Assembly (NCBI GenBank): GCA_030602265.1
Contig: JAUWAB010000013.1
Location: 1 to 64,000 of the forward strand
Direction of reading: 5' to 3'
Source of the DNA: Prolixibacteraceae bacterium
GTDB lineage: Bacteria > Bacteroidota > Bacteroidia > Bacteroidales > Prolixibacteraceae
Length of the DNA stretch: 64,000 bases
Shown: piece after piece, positions 38,076 through 48,734 of the stretch
Layout: every line of letters begins with the position of its first letter
Position numbering within the stretch: position 1 is the first letter of the stretch
The notes under the pieces: generated by a model
What the model saw: the letters and a program-made list of their open reading frames with translations, nothing else
What the model was told of the DNA's origin: nothing
Database searches by the model: none
Made by a program: the position numbers and the translations under genes

Positions 38076-40013
38076 ATGTCTACTTTACCTTCCTCCCCGG
38101 CGTCATCGCTGGATATCTTTTCCTTCCTTGACCAGGACCAGAACAAGGATCTTTTACGGTTTCTGACCGCCGGATCGGTAGATGACGGAAAATCGACGCT
38201 TATCGGCAGGCTGTTGTTCGACAGCAAAAAGATTTACGAGGACCAGCTCTCAGCGTTGGAGCGGGACAGCAAGCGAGAAGGGCATGCCGGCGATGATATC
38301 GATTACGCACTGCTTACCGACGGACTGAAGGCAGAGCGCGAACAGGGTATTACCATTGATGTGGCTTACCGCTATTTTTCCACTTCAAAACGGAAGTTTA
38401 TTATTGCCGATACACCCGGACATGAACAATATACCCGGAATATGGTCACCGGTGCCTCCACCGCCAACCTGGCCATCATCCTCGTGGATGCCACAAAGGG
38501 TATCATTACCCAGACCCGGCGCCATACCTTCCTGGTTTCCCTGCTGGGTATCAAGCATGTTATATTAGCCGTTAACAAGATGGATCTTGTTGACTACAAC
38601 CAGGATATCTTTGACTCGATTTGCGAGGACTATAAGAGTTTTGTCACACAGCTTGAAATCCCGGATATCCATTTTATTCCTCTGTCGGCACTCAAAGGCG
38701 AGAACGTGGTGGAGCCATCGGCCAAAATGCCCTGGTACCATGGGAAAAGCGTACTTGAACACCTCGAGAGTGTGCATGTCAGCAGTGACCGCAACTTTAT
38801 CGACCTGAGGTTCCCGGTTCAGTATGTTTTGCGGCCGGATAAAGATTTCAGGGGCTTTTCGGCACGAATTGCTTCAGGAATCATCAGAAAGGGCGACCGG
38901 GTAACGGTGCTTCCCTCGATGAAAACATCGACTGTAAGTTCAATTATCACCTATGAAGGTGAACGTCAATATGCGTTTCCGCCTCAGTCGGTAACCCTGA
39001 CACTCGAGGATGAAATTGACATCTCGCGGGGAGACATGCTGGTTCATGCCGACAATATGCCCAGGGTGGAGCGCCATTTCGAGGCTATGCTGGTCTGGAT
39101 GGATGAGAAGGCCATGGACCGTGCCACACAGTTTTATTTAAAGCATACTTCACTTACCACCAAAGCCAGGATCGACGACATAAGGTACAGGGTGGATGTC
39201 AATACTCTTGAAAAAACTGAAATAGAGCGTTTTCACCTCAATGACATCGGCAGGGTAGTGATTACCACGACCAAACCCCTGTTTTTTGATCCCTACAGAA
39301 GAAACCGCCAGACAGGCGCCTTTGTACTGATTGACCCGGTAACCCACAATACCTGTGCGGTGGGTATGATCATAGACCGGCTGGACTCCGGCAGGTTGCC
39401 TTCCAGGATAACCGATATGGACAGGGAGCATATTGCCGCAGGAAGATCACTGGTTAAGGATGAAGAACGCAGTTTAAGATATAATCAAAGGGGAGCCACC
39501 TTCTGGATTACCGGCCTGCATGGTTCGGGGAAAAATGAGCTTGCCTTTGCCTTTGAACGTCAGTTATTTGCGAAGGGAGCCATCGTGGTGAGCCTCGATG
39601 GAAGCTCGGTACGTTCGGGTCTAAGCCGTGAGCTGGATTACTCTCCGGCCGACAGGGCCGAACACCTCCGTCGTGTAGCCCATGTTTGCCGGCTGCTTAA
39701 CGATCAGGGGATTATTACTGTATGCTCGTTTATTTCTCCTGACGAGAGTATACGGCAGCAGGTGGCTGAGATTATCGGAAAGGAAAGGTTTCATCTGGTT
39801 TTCATGAAGGCATCAATGGAATATTGCCGGAAAAACAAGCCCGATTTATATGAAAAGGCTGAACAAGGGCAAACCTCATGGTTGCCCGGAATTGATATGC
39901 CATTTGATGAACCGGACAATGCCTGCTTTGTGTTTGATCCTGTGCAAAATGCTGTTAATGTGGATGTTTTGGTTGATTATACTTCCTCTGAGCATATATT
40001 TCCCCTGAAATAA
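38076..40013 (+). CDS. cysN: CysN GTPase fused to a degenerate APS-kinase domain
   Basis: A 645-residue protein. Residues about 20-460 form the CysN GTPase: [15 protein letters not shown] (P-loop), DTPGHEQY (switch II), NKMDLV (base recognition), then two beta domains. Residues 470-645 look like CysC, APS kinase. In that domain the P-loop is [10 protein letters not shown] (480-489), with Asn487 where Ser/Thr binds Mg2+; the usual DGDNVRHGL is DGSSVRSGL, and the phosphorylated-Ser region is FISPDES rather than FISPxR. The kinase part is therefore probably weak or inactive and may be regulatory. The CysN part looks fully functional. Confidence 0.93.
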   Translation: MSTLPSSPASSLDIFSFLDQDQNKDLLRFLTAGSVDDGKSTLIGRLLFDSKKIYEDQLSALERDSKREGHAGDDIDYALLTDGLKAEREQGITIDVAYRYFSTSKRKFIIADTPGHEQYTRNMVTGASTANLAIILVDATKGIITQTRRHTFLVSLLGIKHVILAVNKMDLVDYNQDIFDSICEDYKSFVTQLEIPDIHFIPLSALKGENVVEPSAKMPWYHGKSVLEHLESVHVSSDRNFIDLRFPVQYVLRPDKDFRGFSARIASGIIRKGDRVTVLPSMKTSTVSSIITYEGERQYAFPPQSVTLTLEDEIDISRGDMLVHADNMPRVERHFEAMLVWMDEKAMDRATQFYLKHTSLTTKARIDDIRYRVDVNTLEKTEIERFHLNDIGRVVITTTKPLFFDPYRRNRQTGAFVLIDPVTHNTCAVGMIIDRLDSGRLPSRITDMDREHIAAGRSLVKDEERSLRYNQRGATFWITGLHGSGKNELAFAFERQLFAKGAIVVSLDGSSVRSGLSRELDYSPADRAEHLRRVAHVCRLLNDQGIITVCSFISPDESIRQQVAEIIGKERFHLVFMKASMEYCRKNKPDLYEKAEQGQTSWLPGIDMPFDEPDNACFVFDPVQNAVNVDVLVDYTSSEHIFPLK

Positions 40014-40129
40014 TGCCGGAGGTTTAACTTTACTTTAAATAATGGCCGGCAGTTCTCCCGTAGTAGATAAACCGCACATTTTAGACTAATTTAGCATTCT
40101 TGTAATTGAAAACCAAAAAAAGAAAGAAT

Positions 40130-41788
40130 ATGATCATCAGTCCATTACAACAAGAAAGGGCAAGGTACCAGCCAAAACTCCCCAAATCTCTCAGGGGTGC
40201 CGTAAAAGTGGTTGCCGGTGAAAAAACCCAGTCGGTTGCCGACCAGGATGAAATTGCCAGGTTGTTCCCCAATACCTATGGCATGCCATTGATAACCTTT
40301 GAGGAAGGCGGCGAACAAAACGCTTCAGGTCCGGTAAACGCCGGCGTAATCCTTTCGGGCGGCCAGGCCCCCGGCGGGCATAATGTAATTGCCGGGATAT
40401 TTGACGGTATTAAAAGGATTCACCCCGACAGCAAACTGTACGGTTTCCTGGGCGGGCCCGGCGGACTGGTTGACCACAAATACATGGAAATCACCGCTGA
40501 ATATCTCGATGACTTCAGGAATACCGGTGGATTTGATATTATCGGTTCGGGACGTACTAAACTTGAAGAGACCGAACAGTTTGACAAAGGTCTGGAGGTT
40601 CTGAAAGAGCTGGATATCAAAGCGCTGGTTATTATTGGCGGCGACGACAGTAATACCAATGCCTGTGTGTTAGCCGAATACTATAAGGCGAATAACGCCG
40701 GTGTTCAGGTGATTGGTTGCCCGAAAACCATAGACGGTGACCTGAAGAACGAGATGATCGAAACCTCTTTCGGTTTTGATACGGCCACAAAAGTTTATTC
40801 TGAATTGATCGGAAACATTGAAAGAGATTCAAATTCGGCTAAAAAATACTGGCATTTCATCAAACTGATGGGACGCTCAGCTTCCCACATCGGTCTTGAA
40901 TGTGCCCTGAAAACCCAGCCTAATGTATGTCTGATCTCAGAAGAAGTGGCTGAAAAGAAACAGACCCTTCATGAGATTGTTGATAATATTGCTGATGTTG
41001 TTGCCCTGCGTGCCTCCAAGGGAGATAACTTTGGTGTCGCACTGATCCCCGAGGGGCTGATAGAGTTCATTCCCGAAATGAAAGTGCTTATCGGTGAATT
41101 GAATGACCTGCTCGCTGAAGGTTCCGAAACGGAAGCCGGTTTTAAAGCATTGGCAGGGGATGAAGAACGCCGTGAATTTGTAGCCGGAAAACTTTCTGAT
41201 GCTTCAGCTGCCTTGTTCAGGTTCCTCCCGGCCGGTATTGCCAAACAGCTTACTGCCGACCGCGACCCGCACGGAAACGTCCAGGTTTCGCTTATCCAGA
41301 CCGAAACCCTTTTAGGGGATATGGTTAAGGTGCGTCTCAAAGAGATGAAAAAGGAAGGTACCTTTAAGGGAAAATTCAGTACCCAGTACCATTTCTTCGG
41401 ATATGAAGGACGATGTGCAGCACCTTCCAATTTTGACGCCGATTATTGTTATTCATTAGGCGTAACAGCATCGGTACTGATCGGGCAGGGTAAAACAGGT
41501 TACATGGCATCGGTAAGAAACCTTACTGCTCCTGCTGAAGATTGGATCGCAGGAGGTGTGCCGGTTACCATGATGATGAACATGGAACGCCGTCATGGCC
41601 ACATGAAACCGGTCATCCAGAAAGCATTGGTGGAACTCGACGGGGCCCCGTTCAGGTATTTTGCCGAAAACCGCAGGAAATGGGCTGAAGAGACCTGCTT
41701 TGTATATCCGGGACCTATTCAGTATTTCGGGCCATCTGCAGTATGTGACCAGCCAACCATGACACTTGAACTGGAAAAGAATAAGTAA
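40130..41788 (+). CDS. pfp: PPi-dependent 6-phosphofructokinase, long type
   Basis: A 552-residue enzyme, of the long form related to plant PFP beta subunits. Diagnostic motifs are [34 protein letters not shown] (Asp after GGD marks PPi use rather than ATP) and [20 protein letters not shown]. It phosphorylates fructose 6-phosphate reversibly with pyrophosphate, common in anaerobic Bacteroidota. ATG at 40130 is chosen over a TTG 24 bases upstream. A terminator follows; the gene looks monocistronic. Confidence 0.96.
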   Translation: MIISPLQQERARYQPKLPKSLRGAVKVVAGEKTQSVADQDEIARLFPNTYGMPLITFEEGGEQNASGPVNAGVILSGGQAPGGHNVIAGIFDGIKRIHPDSKLYGFLGGPGGLVDHKYMEITAEYLDDFRNTGGFDIIGSGRTKLEETEQFDKGLEVLKELDIKALVIIGGDDSNTNACVLAEYYKANNAGVQVIGCPKTIDGDLKNEMIETSFGFDTATKVYSELIGNIERDSNSAKKYWHFIKLMGRSASHIGLECALKTQPNVCLISEEVAEKKQTLHEIVDNIADVVALRASKGDNFGVALIPEGLIEFIPEMKVLIGELNDLLAEGSETEAGFKALAGDEERREFVAGKLSDASAALFRFLPAGIAKQLTADRDPHGNVQVSLIQTETLLGDMVKVRLKEMKKEGTFKGKFSTQYHFFGYEGRCAAPSNFDADYCYSLGVTASVLIGQGKTGYMASVRNLTAPAEDWIAGGVPVTMMMNMERRHGHMKPVIQKALVELDGAPFRYFAENRRKWAEETCFVYPGPIQYFGPSAVCDQPTMTLELEKNK

Positions 41789-41810
41789 TAAGACCTTATT
41801 GATACAGAAA

Positions 41811-41841
41811 GGCGGCCCCGTTTCCGGGACCGCCTTTTTTT
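41811..41841 (+). terminator. Terminator after pfp
   Basis: GGCGGCCCCG (41811-41820) pairs with CGGGACCGCC over 9 of 10 positions around a short loop, followed by seven T. It lies 22 nt after the pfp stop and could also limit the opposing gene. Confidence 0.8.
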
Positions 41842-41885
41842 AATGGTAAAATTTGCGTTGCTTTTATCTATGAGGTTTTATTTAC

Positions 41886-42539
41886 TTAAAAACTAGCTGA
41901 AATATGGATGACCGGCCTGGGATTTACAAATCTCGCGGGCACTGAAACGACCTCATATCCGCGTCGGTGGTGTACAAACCAGACATTTCCGTACCTGAAG
42001 TATGGCCTGCCGCCAATGTGAACCAGTACCGAGCCGTTTGGCAACTGCGGGAAGATCATACCGTACGGGCTTTCTACCCAGATGTAACCGATCCCGTTGT
42101 GATAACGGTAGAAGTGGTCGTTGTAAAAGTAGAACCTTGATGAACTGGTGTGAAAAACTACCGGTTTCCCTTTGAAGTGCTTGACCGTGTGTCCATACTT
42201 CGGCACGTAACGGTAGTGTTTGTTACCATGGAAATGATTCGGTACCCTGGCTTTTACCGGAACCGCTTCGGCACGGTATTTACGGTTGTCTTCAACCCGG
42301 CGGACTTCCCTTTTATAAGCATCTCTCTGATTGATTTCACGGTTTACCGGGCGATATTCTCCTTTGTTGCGGGCGTATTCCCTTGAATCATTTTTCTTTT
42401 CAAAACCTTTGGTTTCTTTTTTCTCATTTTTGTTTCCGCGATTATCATTTTGATTACCGCGGCCCGGTTGACCGGCTGCTGCGAACACTGCGCCCATCAG
42501 TACGATGGTTACCAACAGTTTAATTTTTCTTGTATTCAT
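41886..42539 (-). CDS. Secreted Tyr/His-rich protein, DUF6515-like
   Basis: A 217-residue protein with a signal peptide (cleavage near AAAGQ), a strongly charged Asn/Lys/Arg-rich region (25-90) and a C-terminal part full of Tyr, His and Phe (HGNKHYRYVPKYG, RFYFYNDHFYRYHNGIGYIW). The repeated 'FYY...GxxYx' pattern is like DUF6515 envelope proteins of Bacteroidota, whose role is unknown. Isolated on the minus strand between pfp and ruvX. Confidence 0.7.
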   Translation of the reverse strand: MNTRKIKLLVTIVLMGAVFAAAGQPGRGNQNDNRGNKNEKKETKGFEKKNDSREYARNKGEYRPVNREINQRDAYKREVRRVEDNRKYRAEAVPVKARVPNHFHGNKHYRYVPKYGHTVKHFKGKPVVFHTSSSRFYFYNDHFYRYHNGIGYIWVESPYGMIFPQLPNGSVLVHIGGRPYFRYGNVWFVHHRRGYEVVSVPARFVNPRPVIHISASF

Positions 42540-42705
42540 GGCTTCAATTATTTGATGTTAATCTTCGGTGCGGATCCATTAACCTGAAGAACTTATTTGC
42601 GTTTTTGCAAAGGTTGTGCCAGAAATTATAGTCGGGAAACTGGTACTCAGATTTGACTGATTTTTAGTATTTTTGCGCCATAATTAATAATTAATACATC
42701 AACGT

Positions 42706-43128
42706 TTGAGCAGGATCCTTGCGATTGATTACGGCCAAAAGAGAACCGGTCTTGCGGTTTCAGACCCAATGCAGATAATTGCATCACGGTTGGAAACGAT
42801 TCCGACTGCTGAGATCTGGAAATTTCTGGAGGATTATTTCCGCAGGGAAACAGTGGAAAGGGTTCTGGTCGGTTACCCTGTACAAATGAACAATCAGCCG
42901 TCGGAGGCGTTAAGGTTTATTAATCCGTTTGTCAGGGCGTTTACCAGAAAATATCCCGGAGTCAGTGTTGAACTGGTGGATGAAAGATTCACCTCGAAGC
43001 TTGCACACCAGGCCATGCTGGATGGCGGTCTGAAAAAGAGCGACCGGCGGAACAAGGCTCTGGTAGATGGCATATCTGCTACGATTATCCTTCAGTCCTG
43101 GCTTGAACAAAAAAGAAATGAACGATGA
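42706..43128 (+). CDS. ruvX: Putative pre-16S rRNA nuclease / RuvX (YqgF)
   Basis: A 140-residue YqgF-family nuclease with an RNase H-like fold. LAIDYGQKRTGLAVSD supplies the first catalytic Asp; VLVGYPVQMNNQPSEA and ELVDERFTSKLAHQAM follow, and the final Asp lies in RNKALVDGISATIILQ. The start codon is TTG, since no in-frame ATG precedes the conserved N-terminus. A TATTTTTG box at 42668-42675 is the likely -7 element. The stop overlaps the def start as ATGA, giving a ruvX-def-comEC gene order. Confidence 0.9.
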   Translation: MSRILAIDYGQKRTGLAVSDPMQIIASRLETIPTAEIWKFLEDYFRRETVERVLVGYPVQMNNQPSEALRFINPFVRAFTRKYPGVSVELVDERFTSKLAHQAMLDGGLKKSDRRNKALVDGISATIILQSWLEQKRNER

Positions 43129-43682
43129 TTTACCCGGTAACAGTGTATGGTGATTCTGTACTAAGGAAAGTGGCGGAACCCATTGGCCCCGACTACCCCA
43201 ATCTGCCAGAGGTCCTTGAGAATCTCTGGGAAACCATGTATCACGCCGATGGGGTAGGATTAGCCGCTCCTCAGGTCGGACTGCCCATCAGAATATTTGT
43301 AATAGATGCCAGCACGGCGGCAGACGATGAGCCCGGACTGCAAGAGTTTAAAAAAACATTTATCAATCCGGTCATTCTTGAACGCACCGGTGAACCCTGG
43401 GCTATGGAGGAGGGGTGCCTGAGCCTTCCTGAAATCAGGGAAGATGTTGCCCGGCCCGAAATGGTAAAGATCCGTTATCAGGATGAAAATTTCAAGGAAT
43501 TCGAGGAGGTATACGGGGGATTTGTTGCCAGAGTGATTCAGCATGAATATGACCATCTGGAAGGAATCCTTTTTATTGACCATCTCTCATCCCTCCGCAG
43601 AAAACTTCTTCGCGGTAAACTGAATAATATCGCCAAAGGCAAAGTACAACCTCATTATAAAATAAAGGTTCCTTTGAGATAG
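43125..43682 (+). CDS. def: Peptide deformylase
   Basis: A 185-residue Fe/Zn enzyme that removes the formyl group from nascent proteins. All three motifs are intact: GVGLAAPQVG, EEGCLSLPEI with the metal-binding Cys, and QHEYDHLEGILF with the HExxH pair. Length is usual for the family. It overlaps ruvX by 4 nt, and comEC begins 47 nt after its stop. Confidence 0.97.
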   Translation: MIYPVTVYGDSVLRKVAEPIGPDYPNLPEVLENLWETMYHADGVGLAAPQVGLPIRIFVIDASTAADDEPGLQEFKKTFINPVILERTGEPWAMEEGCLSLPEIREDVARPEMVKIRYQDENFKEFEEVYGGFVARVIQHEYDHLEGILFIDHLSSLRRKLLRGKLNNIAKGKVQPHYKIKVPLR

Positions 43683-43729
43683 TCCGGTCAGTTTTTTTCT
43701 TATTTTAGCCTTTCTTAACCCTCAGATGT

Positions 43730-45748
43730 ATGATACAGAATTTTCTGCAGCGATCTCCCTTTGTGCGTGCAGTAATCCCTCTGGCTGCAGGGATTTCGCT
43801 TGCACATAACCTTGGACTGGAGTCAGGTGATGTGTTTTGGGCTGTCGTTCCCGCACTGTTTTTTATTGCCGCTCTAACTGCTTACCGTGGAGGATTCCTG
43901 AGAAATGCCCTTTCCGGGGCAATCTTCAACCTTTTTTTTCTGGTAAGCGGAATGGCCGTTTATTCCATCCAAAGCGCAAAGCCCGTCTTGCCTGTGGCAG
44001 ATCGCTATCTGGCCAGGATGGAGGAAAATCCCGAAAAACGGGTGTCTGGTTACCGGGCTGAAATGACTGTAATGGCTGTCATAAGGCAGGATACCGTCAT
44101 GTCACACCAAGAGCGGGTTATGGCTTATTTTAGTGCTGCCGACAGTCTTGTGATACCCGGGACAGGTCAGCTGATTACTTTTTCTGAGTCTCTTTCTGAT
44201 ATTGTAAACGATGGCAATCCCTATGGTTTCGATTACAGCGGGTATATGAAGCGCCGACGAATCTTTCGTCAGGTCAGGTTAATGCCTGGTGAATGGTCAG
44301 TCGCCGGGCAGGGTATCCACCAAACTGCCGGCATCCGGGCTGAGATGGTAAGAGCCCGACTGATATCGGTATATGAAAGGAGCGGACTTTCGGGCGACAA
44401 ACTTTCGGTTCTTTCGGCCTTAACCCTGGGCTACCGCAAAAATCTGGATCCGGAGGTCAGACAAACCTTTTCCAATTCGGGAGCTATGCATGTGCTTGCG
44501 GTTTCGGGATTGCATGTCGGAATCATTTTTTTGGCATTTAGGCTGTTGTTTTCCTTTCTGAAGAGATCTGCTGCGGGCAGGGTCGTCTTCCTGTCGGCAG
44601 CTTTGGCTGTTCTCTGGGGTTATGCCTTTATTACCGGGATGTCACCGTCGGTACAGCGTGCCGCACTGATGTTTTCGCTGGTTCAGGTGGCAGATATGTT
44701 CAGAAGGCCGGTCAATATTTACAATACCCTTGCGACGTCGGCATTTCTGCTTTTGTTTTTCAGGCCTGCACTGCTTTTTGAAGTCGGTTTTCAGCTTTCC
44801 TATTCCGCTGTTATCGGCATCGTCTACTTCCAGCCCAAAATGGCTGCACTGATCAAAACCCGATACCGTCTTGCCGGATATTTTCGCGATCTGCTAACGG
44901 TCTCGGTGGCAGCTCAGTTAGGGACCTTCGCTTTCAGCTCCTTTTACTTTAATCAGTTCCCGGTCTGGTTCTGGATAACCAACCTTATAGTCATTCCCGG
45001 CGCTTTTGTCCTGGTAATGTTGGCAGCCGGCACTCTTCTCCTTTCTTTCTGGCCGGTCTTGGCTTCATGGCTGGCCTTATTGGCAGGTGAAGCAGTCGGG
45101 TTTATGCTGAAGTTTCTGAAATGGGTCGAATCGCTGCCGGGATCTGTTTTTTCCGGGTTCTTTTTTAATGAGGTTTCCCTTTTTCTTTTTATTTCAGTTC
45201 TTTTTATGATCGTTATGCTTGTGGAATCAAAGAGAAAAGTTTATCTGTTCATGCTATACGGGTTGGTAATTATGTTTGCTCTGAACAGTGCAGGCCTGCG
45301 CTATGCCGCAAGCTCGGGTGCGGAACTGATCGTTTACCGGCATCATGAGCCTTTGGTGCACATCATAGATGGTCGGGACAATTATCTGCTGGTCAGGGAA
45401 GAGTCATTACCCGGATTTGTGGTGCCTTTCCCTGTACAAAATGTTCTGAAAGCCAAAAACCTTCACCCTCCCCATATCTTGTCATTTGATGCGAACCATA
45501 CCGGATGCTCATTCCTGTTGGAGAAAAGCATGCTGATCTTTGGCAGACGGGTGATTGCCCTTCCCGGGGCACCGGAAACCCTGCTCAGGACTATGGCCCC
45601 TGATTTTGTCATGGACCATCAGGGAAGGCGCCGGTTTTCAGACCTGCCCGGAAATTCCGTACGGATAATCTTCCGGAGCAGCAAGGTGGACGATATTTTA
45701 CCTTATTATGAACTCTCGTCCGAAGGAGCCCTCCGGATACGAATATAA
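43730..45748 (+). CDS. comEC: ComEC/Rec2-family DNA-uptake channel
   Basis: A 672-residue membrane protein. After N-terminal helices comes a soluble beta-rich DUF4131-like part (about 95-190), then the competence domain with VLAVSGLHVGIIFLAFRLLF and GMSPSVQRAALMFSL. About ten membrane helices follow. The C-terminal ~130 residues are soluble but do not show a recognisable metallo-beta-lactamase HxHxDH motif, a shortened form frequent in Bacteroidota. It would carry single-stranded DNA across the inner membrane during transformation. Confidence 0.9.
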   Translation: MIQNFLQRSPFVRAVIPLAAGISLAHNLGLESGDVFWAVVPALFFIAALTAYRGGFLRNALSGAIFNLFFLVSGMAVYSIQSAKPVLPVADRYLARMEENPEKRVSGYRAEMTVMAVIRQDTVMSHQERVMAYFSAADSLVIPGTGQLITFSESLSDIVNDGNPYGFDYSGYMKRRRIFRQVRLMPGEWSVAGQGIHQTAGIRAEMVRARLISVYERSGLSGDKLSVLSALTLGYRKNLDPEVRQTFSNSGAMHVLAVSGLHVGIIFLAFRLLFSFLKRSAAGRVVFLSAALAVLWGYAFITGMSPSVQRAALMFSLVQVADMFRRPVNIYNTLATSAFLLLFFRPALLFEVGFQLSYSAVIGIVYFQPKMAALIKTRYRLAGYFRDLLTVSVAAQLGTFAFSSFYFNQFPVWFWITNLIVIPGAFVLVMLAAGTLLLSFWPVLASWLALLAGEAVGFMLKFLKWVESLPGSVFSGFFFNEVSLFLFISVLFMIVMLVESKRKVYLFMLYGLVIMFALNSAGLRYAASSGAELIVYRHHEPLVHIIDGRDNYLLVREESLPGFVVPFPVQNVLKAKNLHPPHILSFDANHTGCSFLLEKSMLIFGRRVIALPGAPETLLRTMAPDFVMDHQGRRRFSDLPGNSVRIIFRSSKVDDILPYYELSSEGALRIRI

Positions 45749-45864
45749 AGTATTGGTGATCTGTTGTCTGCGCAGGTGCACAAATGATGGCTTCGATTGT
45801 ATACTGTTTTTTGACCAACCTATCGCTTTTATGTGTTATTTTGTCATCGATATCCTATAAGTAT

Positions 45865-47199
45865 ATGAAAGTAGTAATAGCAGGAGCAGGTGAGGTGGGA
45901 ACACACCTTGCCCGGATGCTGAGCCGGGAGAATCATGATATCGTGTTGCTGGATGATGATCCTGAGAAGCTGGCACAAATAAGCCGGGATGTTGACTTAC
46001 TTACGATCCCGGGTTCAGCCCATTCCTTCACGGATCTGAAACAGACCGGACTGAACAAGGCGGATCTTTTCATTGCCGTAACGCCTTTCGAAGAGCGGAA
46101 TGTCTGGGCCTGTGCTATGGCAAACTATCTTGGCGTAGGCCGTACTATTGCGCGGATAAACAATTCAGAATATCTCCAGGAGCGATACCGTGAGAAACTA
46201 CGCAATCTGGGTGTACATGAACTAATCTATCCGGAGAGTCTCGCCGCCAAAGAAATCGTCTCCTCGGTAAAACTGACCGGGACAAGGCAAATGATTGAGT
46301 TTTCGGGAGGCAAATTGGTATTGCTGGCCATAAAGATAAGAGGCAATGCTCCGATTGTGAACCATACGCTCGAGGAATTGTCGCACCGCATTAAGGATAT
46401 CCTTGCCGTGGCCATCAAACGGGGCAAGGAGACTATTATCCCAAGCGGAAAAGATTATATAAGGAACGGGGATATTGTCTTTTTTGTAACCAACCGCTCG
46501 GCCCAGCATATGGTTTTTGAACTGGCCGGAAAGGAACTTTATGAAATCAAGAACATCATGTTCCTGGGCGGAAGCCGGATTGCGCAGAAGACCATCGAGA
46601 AACTGGGTGACCAATACCGGATCAAGGTAATTGAGGAAAGTAAGGAACGATGTGAACAGATTGCTGATCGCTTTGAAAATGTGCTGGTTATTAACGGAGA
46701 CGGCCGGGATATGGAATTGCTCAAAGAGGAAGGCCTGGAGAAAATGGATGCCTTCATTGCCACAACGGGGAGTTCAGAAATCAACATGCTGTCGTGCCAC
46801 CTGGCCAAATCTTACGGAATAAAACGAACAGTTGCCGAAGTGGAGAATTTTGCATTCATGGGGATTGCGGAAGGTATGGATATAGGTACCCTGATCAACA
46901 AGAAACTGATAGCAGCCAGTTATATTTACCGTTTTACCTTGAATGCAGAGATCTCGACCGTGAAATGCCTTACTGCCTCAGAGGCAGAGGTTTTTGAGTT
47001 TGTCGCCAAACCGGGTGCCAGAATTACCCAAAAACAGGTAAAAGACCTGGATTTTCCAGCTGAGGCAAAAATCGGAGGCATAGTTAGGGATAACCAGGGA
47101 TATGTAGCCGATGGGAGCACTCAGGTAATGGAAGGAGACAAAGTAGTGGTGTTTACCATGCCATCGGGCATTAAGAAACTCGAAAAATTCTTCAAGTAA
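45865..47199 (+). CDS. trkA: Trk K+ uptake regulatory subunit TrkA
   Basis: A 444-residue soluble protein with two RCK units. Each has a Rossmann NAD-binding part, the first starting VVIAGAGEVGTHLARML and the second IMFLGGSRIAQKTIEKL, and each is followed by an RCK_C domain. It gates the TrkH channel in response to nucleotides. ATG at 45865 sits directly before the Rossmann strand, so an in-frame start at 45784 is rejected. trkH follows 17 nt later, forming a full uptake system. Confidence 0.95.
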   Translation: MKVVIAGAGEVGTHLARMLSRENHDIVLLDDDPEKLAQISRDVDLLTIPGSAHSFTDLKQTGLNKADLFIAVTPFEERNVWACAMANYLGVGRTIARINNSEYLQERYREKLRNLGVHELIYPESLAAKEIVSSVKLTGTRQMIEFSGGKLVLLAIKIRGNAPIVNHTLEELSHRIKDILAVAIKRGKETIIPSGKDYIRNGDIVFFVTNRSAQHMVFELAGKELYEIKNIMFLGGSRIAQKTIEKLGDQYRIKVIEESKERCEQIADRFENVLVINGDGRDMELLKEEGLEKMDAFIATTGSSEINMLSCHLAKSYGIKRTVAEVENFAFMGIAEGMDIGTLINKKLIAASYIYRFTLNAEISTVKCLTASEAEVFEFVAKPGARITQKQVKDLDFPAEAKIGGIVRDNQGYVADGSTQVMEGDKVVVFTMPSGIKKLEKFFK

Positions 47200-47216
47200 T
47201 TGTTCATCTTCAGATT

Positions 47217-48662
47217 ATGAACCTAAAGATCATTTTTCGGGTATTAGGACTTCTTCTTGTCGTGGAAGGTCTGTTTATGCTCGTTTCCATGGGGGTAGCT
47301 CTATATTTTGGTGACGGTGATGCACCTGCATTCCTGTATTCGGCTCTGATTTGTATCTTGCCAGGAGTGCTGATATCATCGTTAACAGGCAGCAATTCCA
47401 GGATTATTACCAAAAGGGAGGGATTTATGATCGTTACCCTGGTTTGGCTGGTTTTCTCCCTGGCTGGCAGTTTGCCCTACATTCTGAGCGGGGCAATTCC
47501 TGATTATACCAATGCCTTTTTTGAAACCATGTCGGGATTTACCACCACAGGTTCTTCCATTTTAGAGAATATTGAGGAAATGCCACATGGAATATTATTC
47601 TGGAGAAGCCTTACCCAGTGGTTAGGTGGTATGGGAATCATCGTGCTGACATTATCTGTGATGCCAATATTCGGAATCGGGGGAATGCAGCTTTTCACTG
47701 CCGAAGTACCAGGTCCGACCCCCGATAAGATCAGCCCCAAGATTCACCAGACTGCAAGGGTTCTGTGGGGATTATATGTGGCTTTCACCACGCTTCAGTT
47801 TATCCTGCTCTGGCTTGGGGGGATGTCCTGGTTCGACAGTATATGCCACTCTCTGACCACCCTGGCAACAGGCGGGTTTTCGACCAAACAGGCCAGTATA
47901 GCCCATTGGGATTCAGCCTACATACAATATGTGATCATTTTTTTTATGATACTCGCGGGGACAAATTTCTCCCTTACTTTTCTGGTTGTACAAGGCAGGT
48001 TTTCAAGACTTTACAAAGATGAGGAGTTCCGATATTACATCCTGTTTATTGTCGGGTTTACAGTCATGATATTCAGTGGCTTACTGATTACAACCACTCT
48101 TGGGGTTGAGCAGGCATTCAGGGATTCTCTGTTTCAGGTTGTATCCATAATTTCAACCACAGGATTTGCTACAGTGGATTATTTAACCTGGTCACCTGTT
48201 CTGATTATGCTGATATTCGCCCTGTTCTTTTTTGGTGGATCTGCCGGGTCAACCGGAGGTGGTATAAAGATCATGAGGATTGTGGTTTTGCTGAAGAACA
48301 GTTATTATGAGCTGAGGCGGATTATTCACCCAAATGCCGTGATACCTGTTAGGTTCAATAACCATTCTGTTGATTCCAAGATTGTTACCAACGTACTGGC
48401 ATTTTTTATGTTTTATATGCTGGTCTTTTTTGTCAGCACTATCATTTTTACCCTCTTCGAACCTGATATTTCCACCGCAATGGGTGCTGTTGCGACCAGT
48501 CTGGGAAATATCGGACCGGGTTTGGGCAGTGTAGGGCCCGCAGAATCTTTCCTGCATATTCATCCTGTTGGCAAATGGTTTCTGGCATTTCTGATGCTTC
48601 TGGGCAGGCTTGAACTTTTTACCGTTCTGGTAATTTTTTCACCATCCTTCTGGAAACAATAG
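47217..48662 (+). CDS. trkH: Trk K+ uptake membrane subunit TrkH
   Basis: A 481-residue K+ translocator. The four pore-loop motifs of the SKT superfamily are visible: FTTTGSSIL, LATGGFST, STTGFATVD and LGNIGPGLG, each with the filter Gly. Helices between them follow the M1-P-M2 plan, and GGSAGSTGGGIKIMR is the conserved intramembrane-loop region. With TrkA it imports K+. The stop lies 72 bases from the converging Sua5/YrdC gene. Confidence 0.96.
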   Translation: MNLKIIFRVLGLLLVVEGLFMLVSMGVALYFGDGDAPAFLYSALICILPGVLISSLTGSNSRIITKREGFMIVTLVWLVFSLAGSLPYILSGAIPDYTNAFFETMSGFTTTGSSILENIEEMPHGILFWRSLTQWLGGMGIIVLTLSVMPIFGIGGMQLFTAEVPGPTPDKISPKIHQTARVLWGLYVAFTTLQFILLWLGGMSWFDSICHSLTTLATGGFSTKQASIAHWDSAYIQYVIIFFMILAGTNFSLTFLVVQGRFSRLYKDEEFRYYILFIVGFTVMIFSGLLITTTLGVEQAFRDSLFQVVSIISTTGFATVDYLTWSPVLIMLIFALFFFGGSAGSTGGGIKIMRIVVLLKNSYYELRRIIHPNAVIPVRFNNHSVDSKIVTNVLAFFMFYMLVFFVSTIIFTLFEPDISTAMGAVATSLGNIGPGLGSVGPAESFLHIHPVGKWFLAFLMLLGRLELFTVLVIFSPSFWKQ

Positions 48663-48734
48663 ATTCTGAAATGTATTCCCTGTTCTCTGGCAGTTTACAG
48701 GATATCGGGATTAACCGGGAATTGTTAAGGGACC

